A stretch of DNA of 64,000 nucleotides from CAWAHD01 sp963781785 (lineage in GTDB: Bacteria > Planctomycetota > Planctomycetia > Isosphaerales > Isosphaeraceae): positions 434,001 to 498,000 of the forward strand of contig CAWAHD010000001.1 of assembly GCA_963781785.1 (NCBI GenBank), read 5' to 3'. The translations under genes and the position numbers were made by a program. Below, one piece after another: positions 35,619 to 45,513 of the stretch (positions within the stretch are counted from its first letter, which is position 1; every line of letters starts with the position of its first letter). The notes under the pieces are model-generated. The model saw only the letters and a program-made list of their open reading frames with translations. It was not told where the DNA came from and did no database searches.

Positions 35619-37160
35619 TCATGGCCGAGCCGGCAGTAACCGGATCGCCCCGCCGCGGCTGATAATGTCTACGCCTGGCTTGCGGGCTCGGCCGTGGAGG
35701 GCTGCTGCGACGCGATTGAAAAGTTCGAACGGGTCGGCATTCCGGGCCCGCGGGGTGACGAAACCGTGCCAGGAACGGCGCACGTCGTCGCCGGAAGAAG
35801 AGGAGAAGCTGGAGTCTTCCAGGCCCTGCTTCATGCCAGGAGCGAGATGGACGACACCGCACTCTGTGTAGAGAGCCAGTGGAAGCTCGCCCAGCGCCGA
35901 CTTGCCAAGACGCACCTCGATCGGGCCGTCCTGGGAGACGATCCGATGATCGTGCTTGCCCAGGGCCGTATCGGACAGCCAGGTGGTGTGGCCAAAGTCG
36001 TTCTCGACGTCGATCTGGCCCGAAACCCGGCCCACGGTGAGATCCGTACGGACGAACCGGACGCGCAAGTTGCCATCAATGTTCTGATACTCGGCCGAGC
36101 CAATCGGGCCCGGCTCCATCGTGATACCGCGGTTGTCGTGCACCGTGCTCGTGTTCCCGGCGTACGCGGTGGCGACCACCGAAACATCACCCTTCACTCC
36201 GTCGACCCGGTGGATTGAGATGTTGGCGGCCGACAGTGACCCCGTGAGCTTCGAGACTTCGTACGAGGCTTCGTAGTCGCGGTCGCCCTCGCCGACGACG
36301 GTCACCGGAGCGTTCACTCCCTGGATCTTGAACCCGGCGAGTCCACCCCGCACCCCGATTCGCCCGCATTTCGGCACGTAGAGCACGAGCTTGGCCTGTC
36401 GTCGCCACTGGCTCGACATCTCCCCGGCACCTTGCTCGTTCTTGACCTCCATGGTGATCTGCCGGTTCCCCTCCTCGTGGGTCAGCCCGACAATCTTGAT
36501 ATAAGTAAACTCACGGTCGAGGTACTCCTTGAACCGGAACTGCTCCCAGTCGTTTTTCCATTCCGGCTTGCCGGCGATGTCTTTGTAGAAGCCGAAGAGC
36601 TCTTTGCCGGACGCCTTGCGATGGGTCACGCCGATTCCCGCGGCTTCCTCGTCGACGCCCTTGTCGTCCAGGCTGAGGATCGTCTTCTCGACCACGTAGC
36701 GGACCTCCGGCTTGTCCCAGCCGCGCAGTTCGACGTTACTGGCGTCGACCAGCAAGAAGTCATCCGCGGCGATCGGAAACGACTCGGTGGTCTTGGAAAT
36801 CTGGACGTTGGCTCCGGGGATGTAGACCTTGGCCTGTTCGATTTGCAGCTTGAGTGCCTGTAACTCCTTGGAGAGCTGATCGACCCGGCCGCGCGCCTCG
36901 TCGGAGGTGATCCGGGCCTCGGCGATGTCGCGCCGGAGCGTCGCGAGCTGGCTGACGAGCTGGTCGTAATGGTCCTTCAGCGGCCGGGCGATGAAGTACG
37001 CGCCGGCCCGGTCGGAGCTCACAATCTGATAGTCGGCCGGCGCCCGGGGTCTCCCCTTCACCTGGTCGTCGGCCCGGACGAGCGAGCCCAGGAACAGGAC
37101 GTCGATGATCACGAGGATGCTCACAAAGACGTTCAGGAACCACTCGATCACGTGTCGCAT
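35619..37160 (-). CDS. exported protein with coiled coil and beta-rich domain
   Basis: 513 residues from ATG 37160. N-terminal signal or anchor (VIEWFLNVFVSILVIIDVLF). A coiled coil at residues 65-105 (LVSQLATLRRDIAEARITSD, then RVDQLSKELQALKLQIEQ) is followed by a long beta-rich domain with KVYIPGANVQISKTTESF and repeated short strands (GVNAPVTVVGEGDRDYEASY). The strand pattern SLSAANISIHRVDGVKGDVS recalls DUF4097-type beta-helical adhesin-like proteins. It is third in the operon after ECF sigma and anti-sigma (151-base gap), and so is probably the envelope protein controlled with them. It may also be their signal-side partner. Confidence 0.65.
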   Translation of the reverse strand: MRHVIEWFLNVFVSILVIIDVLFLGSLVRADDQVKGRPRAPADYQIVSSDRAGAYFIARPLKDHYDQLVSQLATLRRDIAEARITSDEARGRVDQLSKELQALKLQIEQAKVYIPGANVQISKTTESFPIAADDFLLVDASNVELRGWDKPEVRYVVEKTILSLDDKGVDEEAAGIGVTHRKASGKELFGFYKDIAGKPEWKNDWEQFRFKEYLDREFTYIKIVGLTHEEGNRQITMEVKNEQGAGEMSSQWRRQAKLVLYVPKCGRIGVRGGLAGFKIQGVNAPVTVVGEGDRDYEASYEVSKLTGSLSAANISIHRVDGVKGDVSVVATAYAGNTSTVHDNRGITMEPGPIGSAEYQNIDGNLRVRFVRTDLTVGRVSGQIDVENDFGHTTWLSDTALGKHDHRIVSQDGPIEVRLGKSALGELPLALYTECGVVHLAPGMKQGLEDSSFSSSSGDDVRRSWHGFVTPRARNADPFELFNRVAAALHGRARKPGVDIISRGGAIRLLPARP

Positions 37161-37311
37161 GGTCGTTCTCCTTCGGTAACAGGACAGGGGGTACGATCGA
37201 TCAGGATCTTGCGGGCGCGAATGGGCAGGGGGGAGCGTGAATGCCCGCCTTTCCGGCAGGCCCTTCGAGCGCCCCTCGACAGTCCGAGTAGCATCGAGAC
37301 ATGTTAGTTTA

Positions 37312-37842
37312 TTAAAGTGTCGATGGCTTGTGGGGGGCGTATCGCTCCCAAAGAGCATCGGCGTCCTTGCGGACATCCAGGAGGTCTCCCTCGCGCCGCA
37401 ATTCGGCCAGCTCGTGGTCGAGCCGATCGACCTTGGCGAGCATAAGGTCGGCGAGCGTGCCACGCTCGGACAACTGAATGGTGTCGGGCGCCGGCGGCCG
37501 CGGTGCGACGTTCACGATCGGTAGCCCGGCTCCCCCGCCACCGGGCTGGAGTCCCCAGACCTTCAGTCCGATTGCACCCACGAGCACCGCCGCGGCCGCC
37601 AATCCCGTGCGATAGACCCACACCCGCCAGGGCTGCGAGGCGGTGGGCTCGGTACTCGCCGCTGACCAGACGGCGCGTTGAGCGGCGGTGAGCGGCGGTG
37701 CCTCCGCAAGCTCTCGCGCGATCTCCCGGAGTTGGATCTGCGCCTCGGCGCACCGGACGCATCGGGCGATGTGCCGCCGCGCCCTGAAGCGAGCGATCAC
37801 ACCACCCGTTGCCAACGACGAAAGAACCCGGTCGCACTTCAT
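37312..37842 (-). CDS. anti-sigma factor, zinc-finger type
   Basis: 176 residues. The zinc anti-sigma motif H-x3-C-x2-C is in RHIARCVRCAEAQIQ. One membrane segment follows (VYRTGLAAAAVLVGAIGLKV), and the extracytoplasmic part ends in a heptad-like LADLMLAKVDRLDHELAELR. It shares ATGA with the upstream sigma gene, so the two are translationally coupled. Single-pass zinc anti-sigma proteins hold ECF factors at the membrane. Confidence 0.82.
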   Translation of the reverse strand: MKCDRVLSSLATGGVIARFRARRHIARCVRCAEAQIQLREIARELAEAPPLTAAQRAVWSAASTEPTASQPWRVWVYRTGLAAAAVLVGAIGLKVWGLQPGGGGAGLPIVNVAPRPPAPDTIQLSERGTLADLMLAKVDRLDHELAELRREGDLLDVRKDADALWERYAPHKPSTL

Positions 37843-38339
37843 GACAATCGCCTCCGCAACTGCTCCAATCCCGAGTTGAGCCGGCTCTTGACTGTCCCGA
37901 CGGATATCCCCAGCGTCTTGGCGATCTCTCTCAGGGAGAGTCCGCCCGTGTAGTGCAAGGTGACGACTGAATGCGTCGCCGGTGACAGCTCGGCGACAGC
38001 GTCTTCAACGATTCCGCACTGCTCCCGGCGTTCGGTCAGCACCGCCGGGTCCTGGTCAAGTCCTCCCCGTGCGGGGGGCGCATCATCGTTTGAGAGCAGG
38101 GCGAGCTTTGGTGTTTGCGTCTGATGATCGAGGTAGACCCGATACGCGATCGTCATGAGCCACCCTCGCGGATTTCGGAGCGTTGGCCGGGAGCCCAGGT
38201 TGCGCCAGACTCGGACCGCCACGTCCTGGAAGAGATCCTCGGCGTCATGCCCCCGGCCGCACAGCCGCCGCAAGAGGGCCAGGACCGCCGCCCCATGCTC
38301 GTCGACCAGCCCCAGGAAGATTTCTCGGTCGGTGGCCAT
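37839..38339 (-). CDS. ECF RNA polymerase sigma factor
   Basis: 166 residues, intact. Region 2: LALLRRLCGRGHDAEDLFQD, then VRVWRNLG. Region 4: LSPATHSVVTLHYTGGLSLR, then KTLGISVGTVKSRLNSGLEQ with the HTH. It overlaps the anti-sigma start by four bases. The operon order sigma, anti-sigma, exported protein suggests control of an envelope function. Confidence 0.9.
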   Translation of the reverse strand: MATDREIFLGLVDEHGAAVLALLRRLCGRGHDAEDLFQDVAVRVWRNLGSRPTLRNPRGWLMTIAYRVYLDHQTQTPKLALLSNDDAPPARGGLDQDPAVLTERREQCGIVEDAVAELSPATHSVVTLHYTGGLSLREIAKTLGISVGTVKSRLNSGLEQLRRRLS

Positions 38340-38630
38340 GATTAGGGCGCCAGTTCCGTCGTCCCCTTGGCGATCGAATCTCCGAGCGAATGAGCACGCC
38401 CGCAGGACGTAGAGTATGACCGGGGATTGAGGCCAGGTGTTCGACGAGATTTCGGAGAATTTTCGTCGCCGGCCTGGGTGGCGGGAGTGATAATCGGGGA
38501 GACAGAGGTGACGCTGTACTCCGTAACCACAGAGGTGCTAATGCGTAACGTGAAGCGTCACTATTATCCGAAAATCAGAAGCTGGGCCAGACGATCATAA
38601 GCTCCGGCTGCAGCGGCCGTTCCCGTTGTA
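38340..38630. other. intergenic
   Basis: About 290 bases upstream of the sigma operon and downstream of the kinase gene, both on the minus strand. The promoter of the sigma operon should be here; no boxes were assigned with confidence. Confidence 0.4.
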
Positions 38631-40658
38631 CTACAACGGCGGTGGTGGCGCCGCGTCCGACGAATGCTCGGTCTCGTCTGAATGCATGACCGGCGGCGGG
38701 CTCTCGTCGTTCACGACAGCAGGTGGACGTCGCGATAGGAACATCACGACACCCACGACCACAAGAATGGCCGTCAAAGTTGCAAGGATCGCCAGCACCT
38801 TGTTCGGGGCTGAGTCGCCGGGCTCGGTCAGCGCGGCCGGGTGCGGCGGGTGTGACTCGGTAGCAATCTGTTGCGGCGCGGCGTGCGGAGCGTCATCCTG
38901 CCGGAGCGACGCGGCCAGTTTCAAGGGCTGAGGGGCGGCAGGCGGTCTCGGCGCGGCGCGTGGTCGTTCTTCGTACCGGGTTGCTGCCGCCGGTTTCAGC
39001 GGCTGGGGAGAGGCAAGCGGCATCGGTTGGGCCTGCGGCAATTGTTCTTGTCGCGGTAATGCGGCCGGCTTCAGCGGCCGAGTGGAGGGGGGCGGTTGCG
39101 GCGCGGCACCCAGGGCTTCTGCCTGGTGCGTTGCTGATGACCGTTTCAGCGGCTGGGCGGCCGTAGCACGTGGTTTCGGCGTGGGAGGTGAAGCGGCCTC
39201 CTCCCGCAGCTCCATCGCAAGTTCGTGCAAGTTCAATTCGCGATCGTCGCACGCGCTTTCGCGTTCACCAAGGGCCGCGCTTGGCTCGCCGGTCATAGAC
39301 ACTTCCGACCGTACGTCCATCACCAGGTCTCGCAGGTTCAACTCGCCGTCGACGAGCGTTCCTTCGCTCTCCATGCGGCGGATGAACATCACCGAATCGG
39401 TGATGGTCTGCGACGTGCGATCGCGCTTCAGCGGCGTTTCGTTACAGACCTCCGCAACGTGCCTGGGCTCAGAGGGCGGAGCCACGTTCTCGGCGCCGGT
39501 GGCGGTGGAGTGCTTCGACGCCTGCAAGAGCGCGATGACTTCGGCCATCGAGGCCGGGCGGTCCTCTGGCTTCTTGGCCATCATCTTCTGGTATGCCGCC
39601 TCGAGTGCCGGCGAAACATCGCTCCGGACGGCCCGCAGCGATGGAGCCGGGTGCTCCTGGTGAGCGACCATCCGCTTCAACATGCTTGCGCCCGCAAACG
39701 GTGCGCGGCCGGCTAGCAAAAAGAAGAACGTGCAGCCGAGGCTGTAAATATCAGCGCGGTGGTCGGCGGCGTGCGCGTCCTCGGCCTGTTCGGGAGCCAT
39801 GTAATCGATGCTTCCCATGTAGGTGCCGCTCTGGGTGATGCGGCCTTCCACGGTCTTGCTGAAAGGATTACTGGCGTCGATGATCCGGGCCAGGCCCAGG
39901 TCGAGCACGCGCACTGTCCCTGCGCGGTCGAGCATGAGGTTGCCGGGCTTGATGTCGCGATGAATGATCCCCTTCTCGTGGGCAGCCTCGAGTCCCCGGG
40001 CCGATTGGATCAGGTAGTCGAGCGCCTGGTGAACGGGCAAAGGTCCCTGTTCGGCGACGATGCGATCGAGGTTCACCCCGACGACGTAGTCCATGACCAG
40101 GTAATGGACACCGCGGTCTTCATCAGCCTCGAACGCGGCGACCACATTGACGTGCTTGAGCCCGGCGGCCGCCTCGAACTCGCGCCGGAACCGCATGACG
40201 GCGCCCCGGTCGCGGGTGAATGAGGGAGGAAGGATCTTGAGCGCACCCAGCCGGCCAAGTTTGCGGTGCCGGGCCTTGAAAACCATCCCCATCCCACCCT
40301 GGCCCACTTTGTCGAGGATGAGATAGTTGCCGATCAAGAGTCCGCGACTCTTGTTCTGGTAGAGCGCGGCGGCCTGATAAGGCGTTAGATAGCCGGCCTT
40401 CACCAGCGCGCGTGACAGTCCCAGCACACCATCCGCCGAGCCGGCGGCATATCGCTCGAGCGCGGCGACGTCGATCAGCCCGATATCGATGAGAGCGGCC
40501 GCGAATTCATGGTAGGTGGCGACCCCTCTCGAGCTCGGTTGGGCGCCAGCATGTGTCGCGGCGGGCTCATGAATCCCCTGGCGGTCGGCGTCGGACTCGC
40601 AGACCGTCTTCTCGAGATCGGGTGCGTGCGGACCATGCGTGTCTTCGGAAGCAGGCAT
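38631..40658 (-). CDS. Ser/Thr protein kinase with Pro/Ala linker and C-terminal anchor
   Basis: 675 residues from ATG 40658 (MPASEDTHGPHAP). Residues 55-110 are a helical lead (YHEFAAALIDIGLIDVAALE). The Hanks-type kinase domain has the glycine loop KVGQGGMGMVFKA, Lys in LGALKIL, catalytic HRDIKPGNLML, DLG instead of DFG in VRVLDLGLARI, and an APEQ-type P+1 region (MAPEQAEDAHAADHRADIYS). A long Pro/Ala-rich linker follows, with several loosely repeated units centred on QPLKPAA or QPLKLAA. A membrane helix (VLAILATLTAILVVVGVVMF) and an acidic/proline tail end the protein. Kinases of this layout are frequent in planctomycetes. The substrate is unknown. Confidence 0.9.
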   Translation of the reverse strand: MPASEDTHGPHAPDLEKTVCESDADRQGIHEPAATHAGAQPSSRGVATYHEFAAALIDIGLIDVAALERYAAGSADGVLGLSRALVKAGYLTPYQAAALYQNKSRGLLIGNYLILDKVGQGGMGMVFKARHRKLGRLGALKILPPSFTRDRGAVMRFRREFEAAAGLKHVNVVAAFEADEDRGVHYLVMDYVVGVNLDRIVAEQGPLPVHQALDYLIQSARGLEAAHEKGIIHRDIKPGNLMLDRAGTVRVLDLGLARIIDASNPFSKTVEGRITQSGTYMGSIDYMAPEQAEDAHAADHRADIYSLGCTFFFLLAGRAPFAGASMLKRMVAHQEHPAPSLRAVRSDVSPALEAAYQKMMAKKPEDRPASMAEVIALLQASKHSTATGAENVAPPSEPRHVAEVCNETPLKRDRTSQTITDSVMFIRRMESEGTLVDGELNLRDLVMDVRSEVSMTGEPSAALGERESACDDRELNLHELAMELREEAASPPTPKPRATAAQPLKRSSATHQAEALGAAPQPPPSTRPLKPAALPRQEQLPQAQPMPLASPQPLKPAAATRYEERPRAAPRPPAAPQPLKLAASLRQDDAPHAAPQQIATESHPPHPAALTEPGDSAPNKVLAILATLTAILVVVGVVMFLSRRPPAVVNDESPPPVMHSDETEHSSDAAPPPPL

Positions 40659-40836
40659 CCTGGTATCTCTCGAGCGTACTTTGCCGTCGCGGGGCGTCAA
40701 ATGACAGTTGGTCGACGTCCATGGTTGGCTGTTCGGAAGCCGCCGAGTTGCCAGCGTAAGCGACAAAGCGATCGACAGGAAAAGTTTCACTCGGTCATCG
40801 AGACAAACCACGGTAACACGCAGGGCAGCGCGTCGT

Positions 40837-41253
40837 CTACCGGGTCGGCTGAACCAGGTCCCAGAGGTTGCCGTAGAGATCCTGAAACACCGCGACGGTG
40901 CCATAGCTTTCTTCCCTCGGTGGCCGAACAAAGACGACGCCCCTGGACTGGTAGGTCTTGTAGTCTCGCCAGAAGTCGTTGGTGTGCAGGAAGAGGAAGA
41001 CGCGTCCACCCGTTTGGTTCCCGATTCGCGACGCTTGCTCGGGAGTCGCTGCCCGCGCGAGAAGGACGCGGGATTCTGTGGCGCTGGGCGGAGCTACCAC
41101 AACCCAGCGCTTGTTTTGCTCGGGAAGGAACGTGTCCTCGATGAGGCTGAATCCGAGCACGCCAACATAGAAGGCGAGAGCCTCGTCATAATCGCGCACC
41201 ACAACAGAGACGAGACTGACTGACTGGCATACAACGTCTTTTTCCGATGCCAT
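40837..41253 (-). CDS. VOC-family (glyoxalase-like) protein
   Basis: 138 residues, one vicinal-oxygen-chelate fold of two beta-alpha-beta-beta units: VVVRDYDEALAFYVGVLGF and FLFLHTNDFWRDYKTYQSRG, ending FQDLYGNLWDLVQP. Glyoxalase/bleomycin-resistance superfamily; metal ligands are not certain. The likely role is a small-molecule lyase or detoxification protein. Start at ATG 41253. Confidence 0.85.
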   Translation of the reverse strand: MASEKDVVCQSVSLVSVVVRDYDEALAFYVGVLGFSLIEDTFLPEQNKRWVVVAPPSATESRVLLARAATPEQASRIGNQTGGRVFLFLHTNDFWRDYKTYQSRGVVFVRPPREESYGTVAVFQDLYGNLWDLVQPTR

Positions 41254-41472
41254 GGGAAGAGATTCCTTTACTCTGTGGTCATGAGACCGCCCGAAGAGTG
41301 GCGCACAACGCGGTTGCGCAAGGGTGGTATCATCAGGCTCTCCGAGTCAGTGCTTCTGCGCAAGCACAAACCCACTCAATTGAAACTTGACACCTGGCTC
41401 AAGGGTAGTCCTATTGGATTGGGCTCGCGCACGAATTTTCACGGGAACAGACACATATAAAGGAGCAGAGTC

Positions 41473-42900
41473 TTGGCTTGCCATTCGATGTGGAGAATGT
41501 GGGTGGTCTTGGGCGCCGCGGCCGCAGCGTCAAGCACGACCGTAGCGGCGGCCGAGAAGCTCGCTCCGACTTACCATAAAGACGTCGTACGGATCCTTCA
41601 AAAGAACTGCCAGGATTGCCACCGTCCCAATCAGGTGGCGCCGTTTTCTCTGCTCACGTATGAGCAGGCCCGCAAGCGGGCTTCGGACCTGGCGCGTGTG
41701 ACCAGCGACCGGATCATGCCCCCATGGCCTGCCTCTTCAAGCTTCGGCGGCCCGTTTCGCGATGCGCGGGTTTTGACCGGAGACGAGATCGCCACGCTTC
41801 AGTCGTGGGTTGATTCCGATTGCCCCGAGGGCGATCCCAAAGACGCGCCCGAGCCACGAACGTTTTCTTCGGACTGGGTCCTCGGCGAGCCCGACGTGAT
41901 CTTGACGATGCCCGAGCCTTACCACATTGCAGCAACGGGCAGCGACGACTTCCGCGTTTTCGTGCTCAAGACGAGTTTTCCCGAGGATCGCTGGATCCGG
42001 GCCGTCGATTTTCATCCAGGCAATCGCTCGGTCGTGCATCACATTATCGCGGGGGTCGATCCGTCGGGCCGCGGTCGCGAGCTCGATGCGGCTGACCCTG
42101 GGCCTGGTTATTACAACCTCGGTGGATTCGGCGATGGAGTGCCCATCACCGCCTTCTTGCCGATCTGGACCCCAGGCGCCAAGCCCCGGTATTGTCCCGA
42201 CGGCACCGGGTACACGCTGCCCAAGGGGGCCGACATCTTGATCCAGGTCCACTACCACAAGACCGGTAAACCCGAGACCGACGCGACCGCCGTGGGCCTC
42301 TATCTTTCCCAGAAGCCGTTGCCACGCCAGGTTCATACCGGCTTCGTTTTTCCCAACCTCTCGATGAAGCAGGCGCTGGCCGCCCAGTCCAAGATTCAGG
42401 AAGCCCAGAAGGCGGGAAAGAGAATTGGAATTCTCGAGCTATTCCGCGCGGTGGACGCCATCGTTATTCCGGCCGGGGCGACTGACTATGAGGTCAAGGC
42501 GTCGACCAAGCCCGGCGCCAGTATGATGGGCCGTCCGCTCGACCGTGACATTCTTGTCACTTCGGTAATGCCTCACATGCACTGGCTCGGCAAGGATTTT
42601 ACCTTCACCGCTTTCCTGCCCGACGGCAAGACTCGCGTCCCGCTGATCAAGATCGACCACTGGAACTTCAACTGGCAGGGGTCCTACGCATTCAAGGAGC
42701 CGATCCGCATCCCGAAGGGTTCGTGGTTTGAGGTGGAGGCGCATTTCGATAACTCCGACGCGAATCCAGCCAACCAGAACAAGCCGCCCAAGGTCGTCAG
42801 GTGGGGCGAGGGGACGAGCGATGAGATGTGCATCGGCATCTTCGAGTGGGTTGTCATCGAGGGTCAGCCGGAGCCCGAGCGCCCACGCCGCTTACGCTGA
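41473..42900 (+). CDS. exported cytochrome c / copper monooxygenase-type fusion
   Basis: 475 residues with a TTG start (an ATG lies five codons on). Signal segment MWVVLGAAAAASSTTVAAA, then a planctomycete-type cytochrome c domain with haem motif CQDCH and the axial Met probably in SDRIMPPWPA. Downstream is a region resembling type II copper ascorbate-dependent monooxygenases, with His pairs VVHHIIAGV and HYHK and the block VTSVMPHMHWLGKDF. It is exported, probably periplasmic. The haem domain may feed electrons to the copper site. Intact. Confidence 0.8.
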   Translation: MACHSMWRMWVVLGAAAAASSTTVAAAEKLAPTYHKDVVRILQKNCQDCHRPNQVAPFSLLTYEQARKRASDLARVTSDRIMPPWPASSSFGGPFRDARVLTGDEIATLQSWVDSDCPEGDPKDAPEPRTFSSDWVLGEPDVILTMPEPYHIAATGSDDFRVFVLKTSFPEDRWIRAVDFHPGNRSVVHHIIAGVDPSGRGRELDAADPGPGYYNLGGFGDGVPITAFLPIWTPGAKPRYCPDGTGYTLPKGADILIQVHYHKTGKPETDATAVGLYLSQKPLPRQVHTGFVFPNLSMKQALAAQSKIQEAQKAGKRIGILELFRAVDAIVIPAGATDYEVKASTKPGASMMGRPLDRDILVTSVMPHMHWLGKDFTFTAFLPDGKTRVPLIKIDHWNFNWQGSYAFKEPIRIPKGSWFEVEAHFDNSDANPANQNKPPKVVRWGEGTSDEMCIGIFEWVVIEGQPEPERPRRLR

Positions 42901-43003
42901 GTCAGTGCACCGTCGTACGGCCGCCATGCGCGTGAGAGACCGACACACCCATCGAACGTCTCTCTCGCGAATAGGGACATTCAACTTCATCGTGCAATCC
43001 TCC

Positions 43004-43936
43004 TCAAGCTGACTTCTCTGAACCCTGAAGCCGCGCCAGCTCGACTCGAGCGTGCTGGAGCGCTTGCTCCAACTTTCGGCGCTCCGTGATGTCCTGGAGC
43101 GAAACCACCACGCCGGCGGGAGTCGTGCCATCTGCCTCGAACAGGGGCTGCGAATTGACGCAGATCCAGGTGAGCGCGCCATCCGGCTTCCGGATTCCGA
43201 CGACTACATCCCGGCAGGGCCGGCCTGTGCGCAGCGTGATGATCGGAGGACGCGTCTCTTCCGGAAAGGGCGAGCCGTCTTCTTGAATGGCTTGCCAGCG
43301 CGGGTCCCGTGGTGTCCGCCCCGTCATCTGGTCTGCCGAGAGCCCGAGGATACTCTCGGCGCTGGAATTGCAGGCGCGAATGGCGCCCTCGGCGTCCAGG
43401 ATCGCGATGCCCTCCTGCATGGCCGCGATCACTGAGCGATAACGCTCCTCACTCTCGCGCAACGCTTCGATTGCGATCGTGTGCTCTGTGATGTCGCGGA
43501 AAGCCGCCACGCCTCCTCGCGCACCACCCGCCGAGGATTCGAATGGCCGACTATTCACGCTGATCAAAACGCCGTGCGGAACCCGTGCATTGCGGATGAA
43601 TAGCCTGGCGTCGTCGACCTCCTCTCCTCTCATGGCGCGAACCAGCGGCAGATCGTCGGTTCGACAGGGTGTCACCTTGTCGGGAAGAAATAGCCCGTAT
43701 CTGTCGGTCCATTCGTTCGGTGTTGCATCCGTGGAGCCGACCCCAATGAACCGCTCCGCCGCCGGATTGAAGAGAAGGAACTTGCCACTTTCGTCCGCGA
43801 CAACAACCCCATCACTCATGCTGTTCAGGACCGATTGCAAGATCTCCGTTTGCTTTCGTAGTGCCTCCTCGACTTTGCGACGCTCGAATTCCTGCCAGCC
43901 CTGAACTTCTTGCGCCAGATCGCTGGCCAGGGCTGG
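43004..43936 (-). pseudogene. PAS-domain sensor protein cut off by the transposon
   Basis: About 310 residues of host sequence remain. A short coiled coil (FERRKVEEALRKQTEILQSV) leads into PAS domain 1 (LNSMSDGVVVADESGKFLLF) and PAS domain 2 (VIAAMQEGIAILDAEGAIRA) with its PAC motif (GVVVSLQDITERRKLEQAL). No kinase or output domain follows; the frame ends LARLQGSEKSA. Before ALASDLAQEVQGWQ the frame runs into the end of the transposon at 43937, so the natural N-terminus and start are missing. The remaining part may still be expressed from the element. Confidence 0.8.
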
Positions 43937-43971
43937 TGTGCCCCCACCATTAATCGTGCAGCGATTGGGCG

Positions 43972-45513
43972 TCAAAATGCCGGAGTAATTCGTCTCCTCG
44001 TGACATGAAGGAGACCGAGCTGTTCGAGGACGGGTTGCGCCGCGATCCGCTCGATCTCGGCTTGGGGGTAATGCGAGAGCGCGGCTGCTGGGTCGATCAT
44101 GCGCTGTTCCAGGACAGTCGCGATCTCGCTCCTTAAATGTTGCCACATGTTTTTGCGTCTGTCCAGTGACAAAACGGCGCGCACCGCCCAGGTTTCTTCC
44201 GGAGTCAGTCCCGTCGGTCCCCATGGCCGACTCAGTCGGTTGGCGCGAAGACGCGCGGTCAGGAGATCGTCGCTCGTCCAGAAGTCGCGGCGATCCGCTT
44301 GATCGGCAACGTGCGCGGTCAACTCCTTGAGCGTGCGGTTGGCACGCTCGCAGCCGCCGTTGTACGGGGCACAGTACGGCGGCGAGTACAAAGTGAAAAC
44401 CTCCCGGCCGTGCAAGAAGCGCTTCGTCAGGTGGGCGCGGAACGCCGGACCGTTGTCACATTTCATGACCAGCGGCGCACCGTGCTCCTCAAACAAATCG
44501 GCCAGCGCTTCCACCACGGTCGCCGCGTCCTCACGCGCCACCGCCAGCCAGAGCAACTGCTGTCGACTCGCCAGGTCGCGCACGTTCAGGATCGCAGGCA
44601 AGACGCCGTCGATCAGGTAGAGGGGATGAGTGAAATCCATCGCCCACGCGCTGCCTCCGCAGAGCCACTCCAGCCGACACCGTTCCTCGACATGCTCTTG
44701 GAGCCACTCGGCACGATATTCCGCTTTGAGCTCAGCCAGTTCGGCGCGCGCGACATCGGGATACTCGGCCTGGAGACTCGATAGGCTGATGCTCGGGCCG
44801 TGCAGTTCCAAAAAGCCGGTGACCTCGGCTTGGCGCTCGACCGGGGCGATCTGCGGCGGCCGCCCCCGTGGGCGCGGCGCCAGCCGATCTGCGCCCCAAC
44901 CCCGATCCCAATGCCACATGGTGCGTGGTGAGAGACCAAGAGCTTGGGCCGTCTCCTCCGTCGACCAGCCGTGGCCACGCGCGTAACGGCGAAACGCAAC
45001 CGACCGTTTTCGGAGATCGCGCTCGCTCCATCGGCGCCATGATTGGCGATCCCAACCGCGGCGCCGTCGCTCGCGATTGTCGGGCGTTGGCACACGTTCG
45101 GCCTGACTGGCGCGATCATCCAGTGGCAGCGAGTCTCGGCGACATCCCTCGACCGCCGCCTGACCGGCCCGCGCCTCACCACGCGCACACGGCGGCGTGC
45201 CGGCTGAATGGCCAAGGGGGTCTCCCGCGGTGGTCATCGTCCAGCCCGGCATGGCGGTCGCGATCGACAAGAGCGCGGCACCATCGTTGCCGACCCACGC
45301 GCTCGCAATGCTGCGGTCGTGACGACGTGCCGGATCGCTGGTCTCGTCGACCACGACCGCCGCAGTTTGGCTCTCAAGTTCGAACTCGAAGTCGGTGTCG
45401 TCCCGAGCGTCTCCGGCTACGGCGTCCCGGAACAGATCGGAATTCGTGGAGGCTTTCCTGGCCTCATGGTCTCGGTGAGGGGCGCTGCTTGCATCTTCAA
45501 CTGGATCCCTCAC
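43972..45513 (-). CDS. DDE transposase 2 (integrase-core type)
   Basis: 513 residues. An Asp/Glu- and Arg-rich N-terminal region is followed by an HTH (GWSTEETAQALGLSPRTMWH) and an rve-type core. The acidic triad is Asp in AWAMDFTHPLY, Asp in VMKCDNGPAF and Glu in NGGCERANRTLKELT. It is last of the four overlapping genes; its ATG overlaps the stop of the preceding one. It differs clearly in sequence from the first transposase of the same element, so the two are not a recent duplicate. Confidence 0.82.
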   Translation of the reverse strand: MRDPVEDASSAPHRDHEARKASTNSDLFRDAVAGDARDDTDFEFELESQTAAVVVDETSDPARRHDRSIASAWVGNDGAALLSIATAMPGWTMTTAGDPLGHSAGTPPCARGEARAGQAAVEGCRRDSLPLDDRASQAERVPTPDNRERRRRGWDRQSWRRWSERDLRKRSVAFRRYARGHGWSTEETAQALGLSPRTMWHWDRGWGADRLAPRPRGRPPQIAPVERQAEVTGFLELHGPSISLSSLQAEYPDVARAELAELKAEYRAEWLQEHVEERCRLEWLCGGSAWAMDFTHPLYLIDGVLPAILNVRDLASRQQLLWLAVAREDAATVVEALADLFEEHGAPLVMKCDNGPAFRAHLTKRFLHGREVFTLYSPPYCAPYNGGCERANRTLKELTAHVADQADRRDFWTSDDLLTARLRANRLSRPWGPTGLTPEETWAVRAVLSLDRRKNMWQHLRSEIATVLEQRMIDPAAALSHYPQAEIERIAAQPVLEQLGLLHVTRRRITPAF

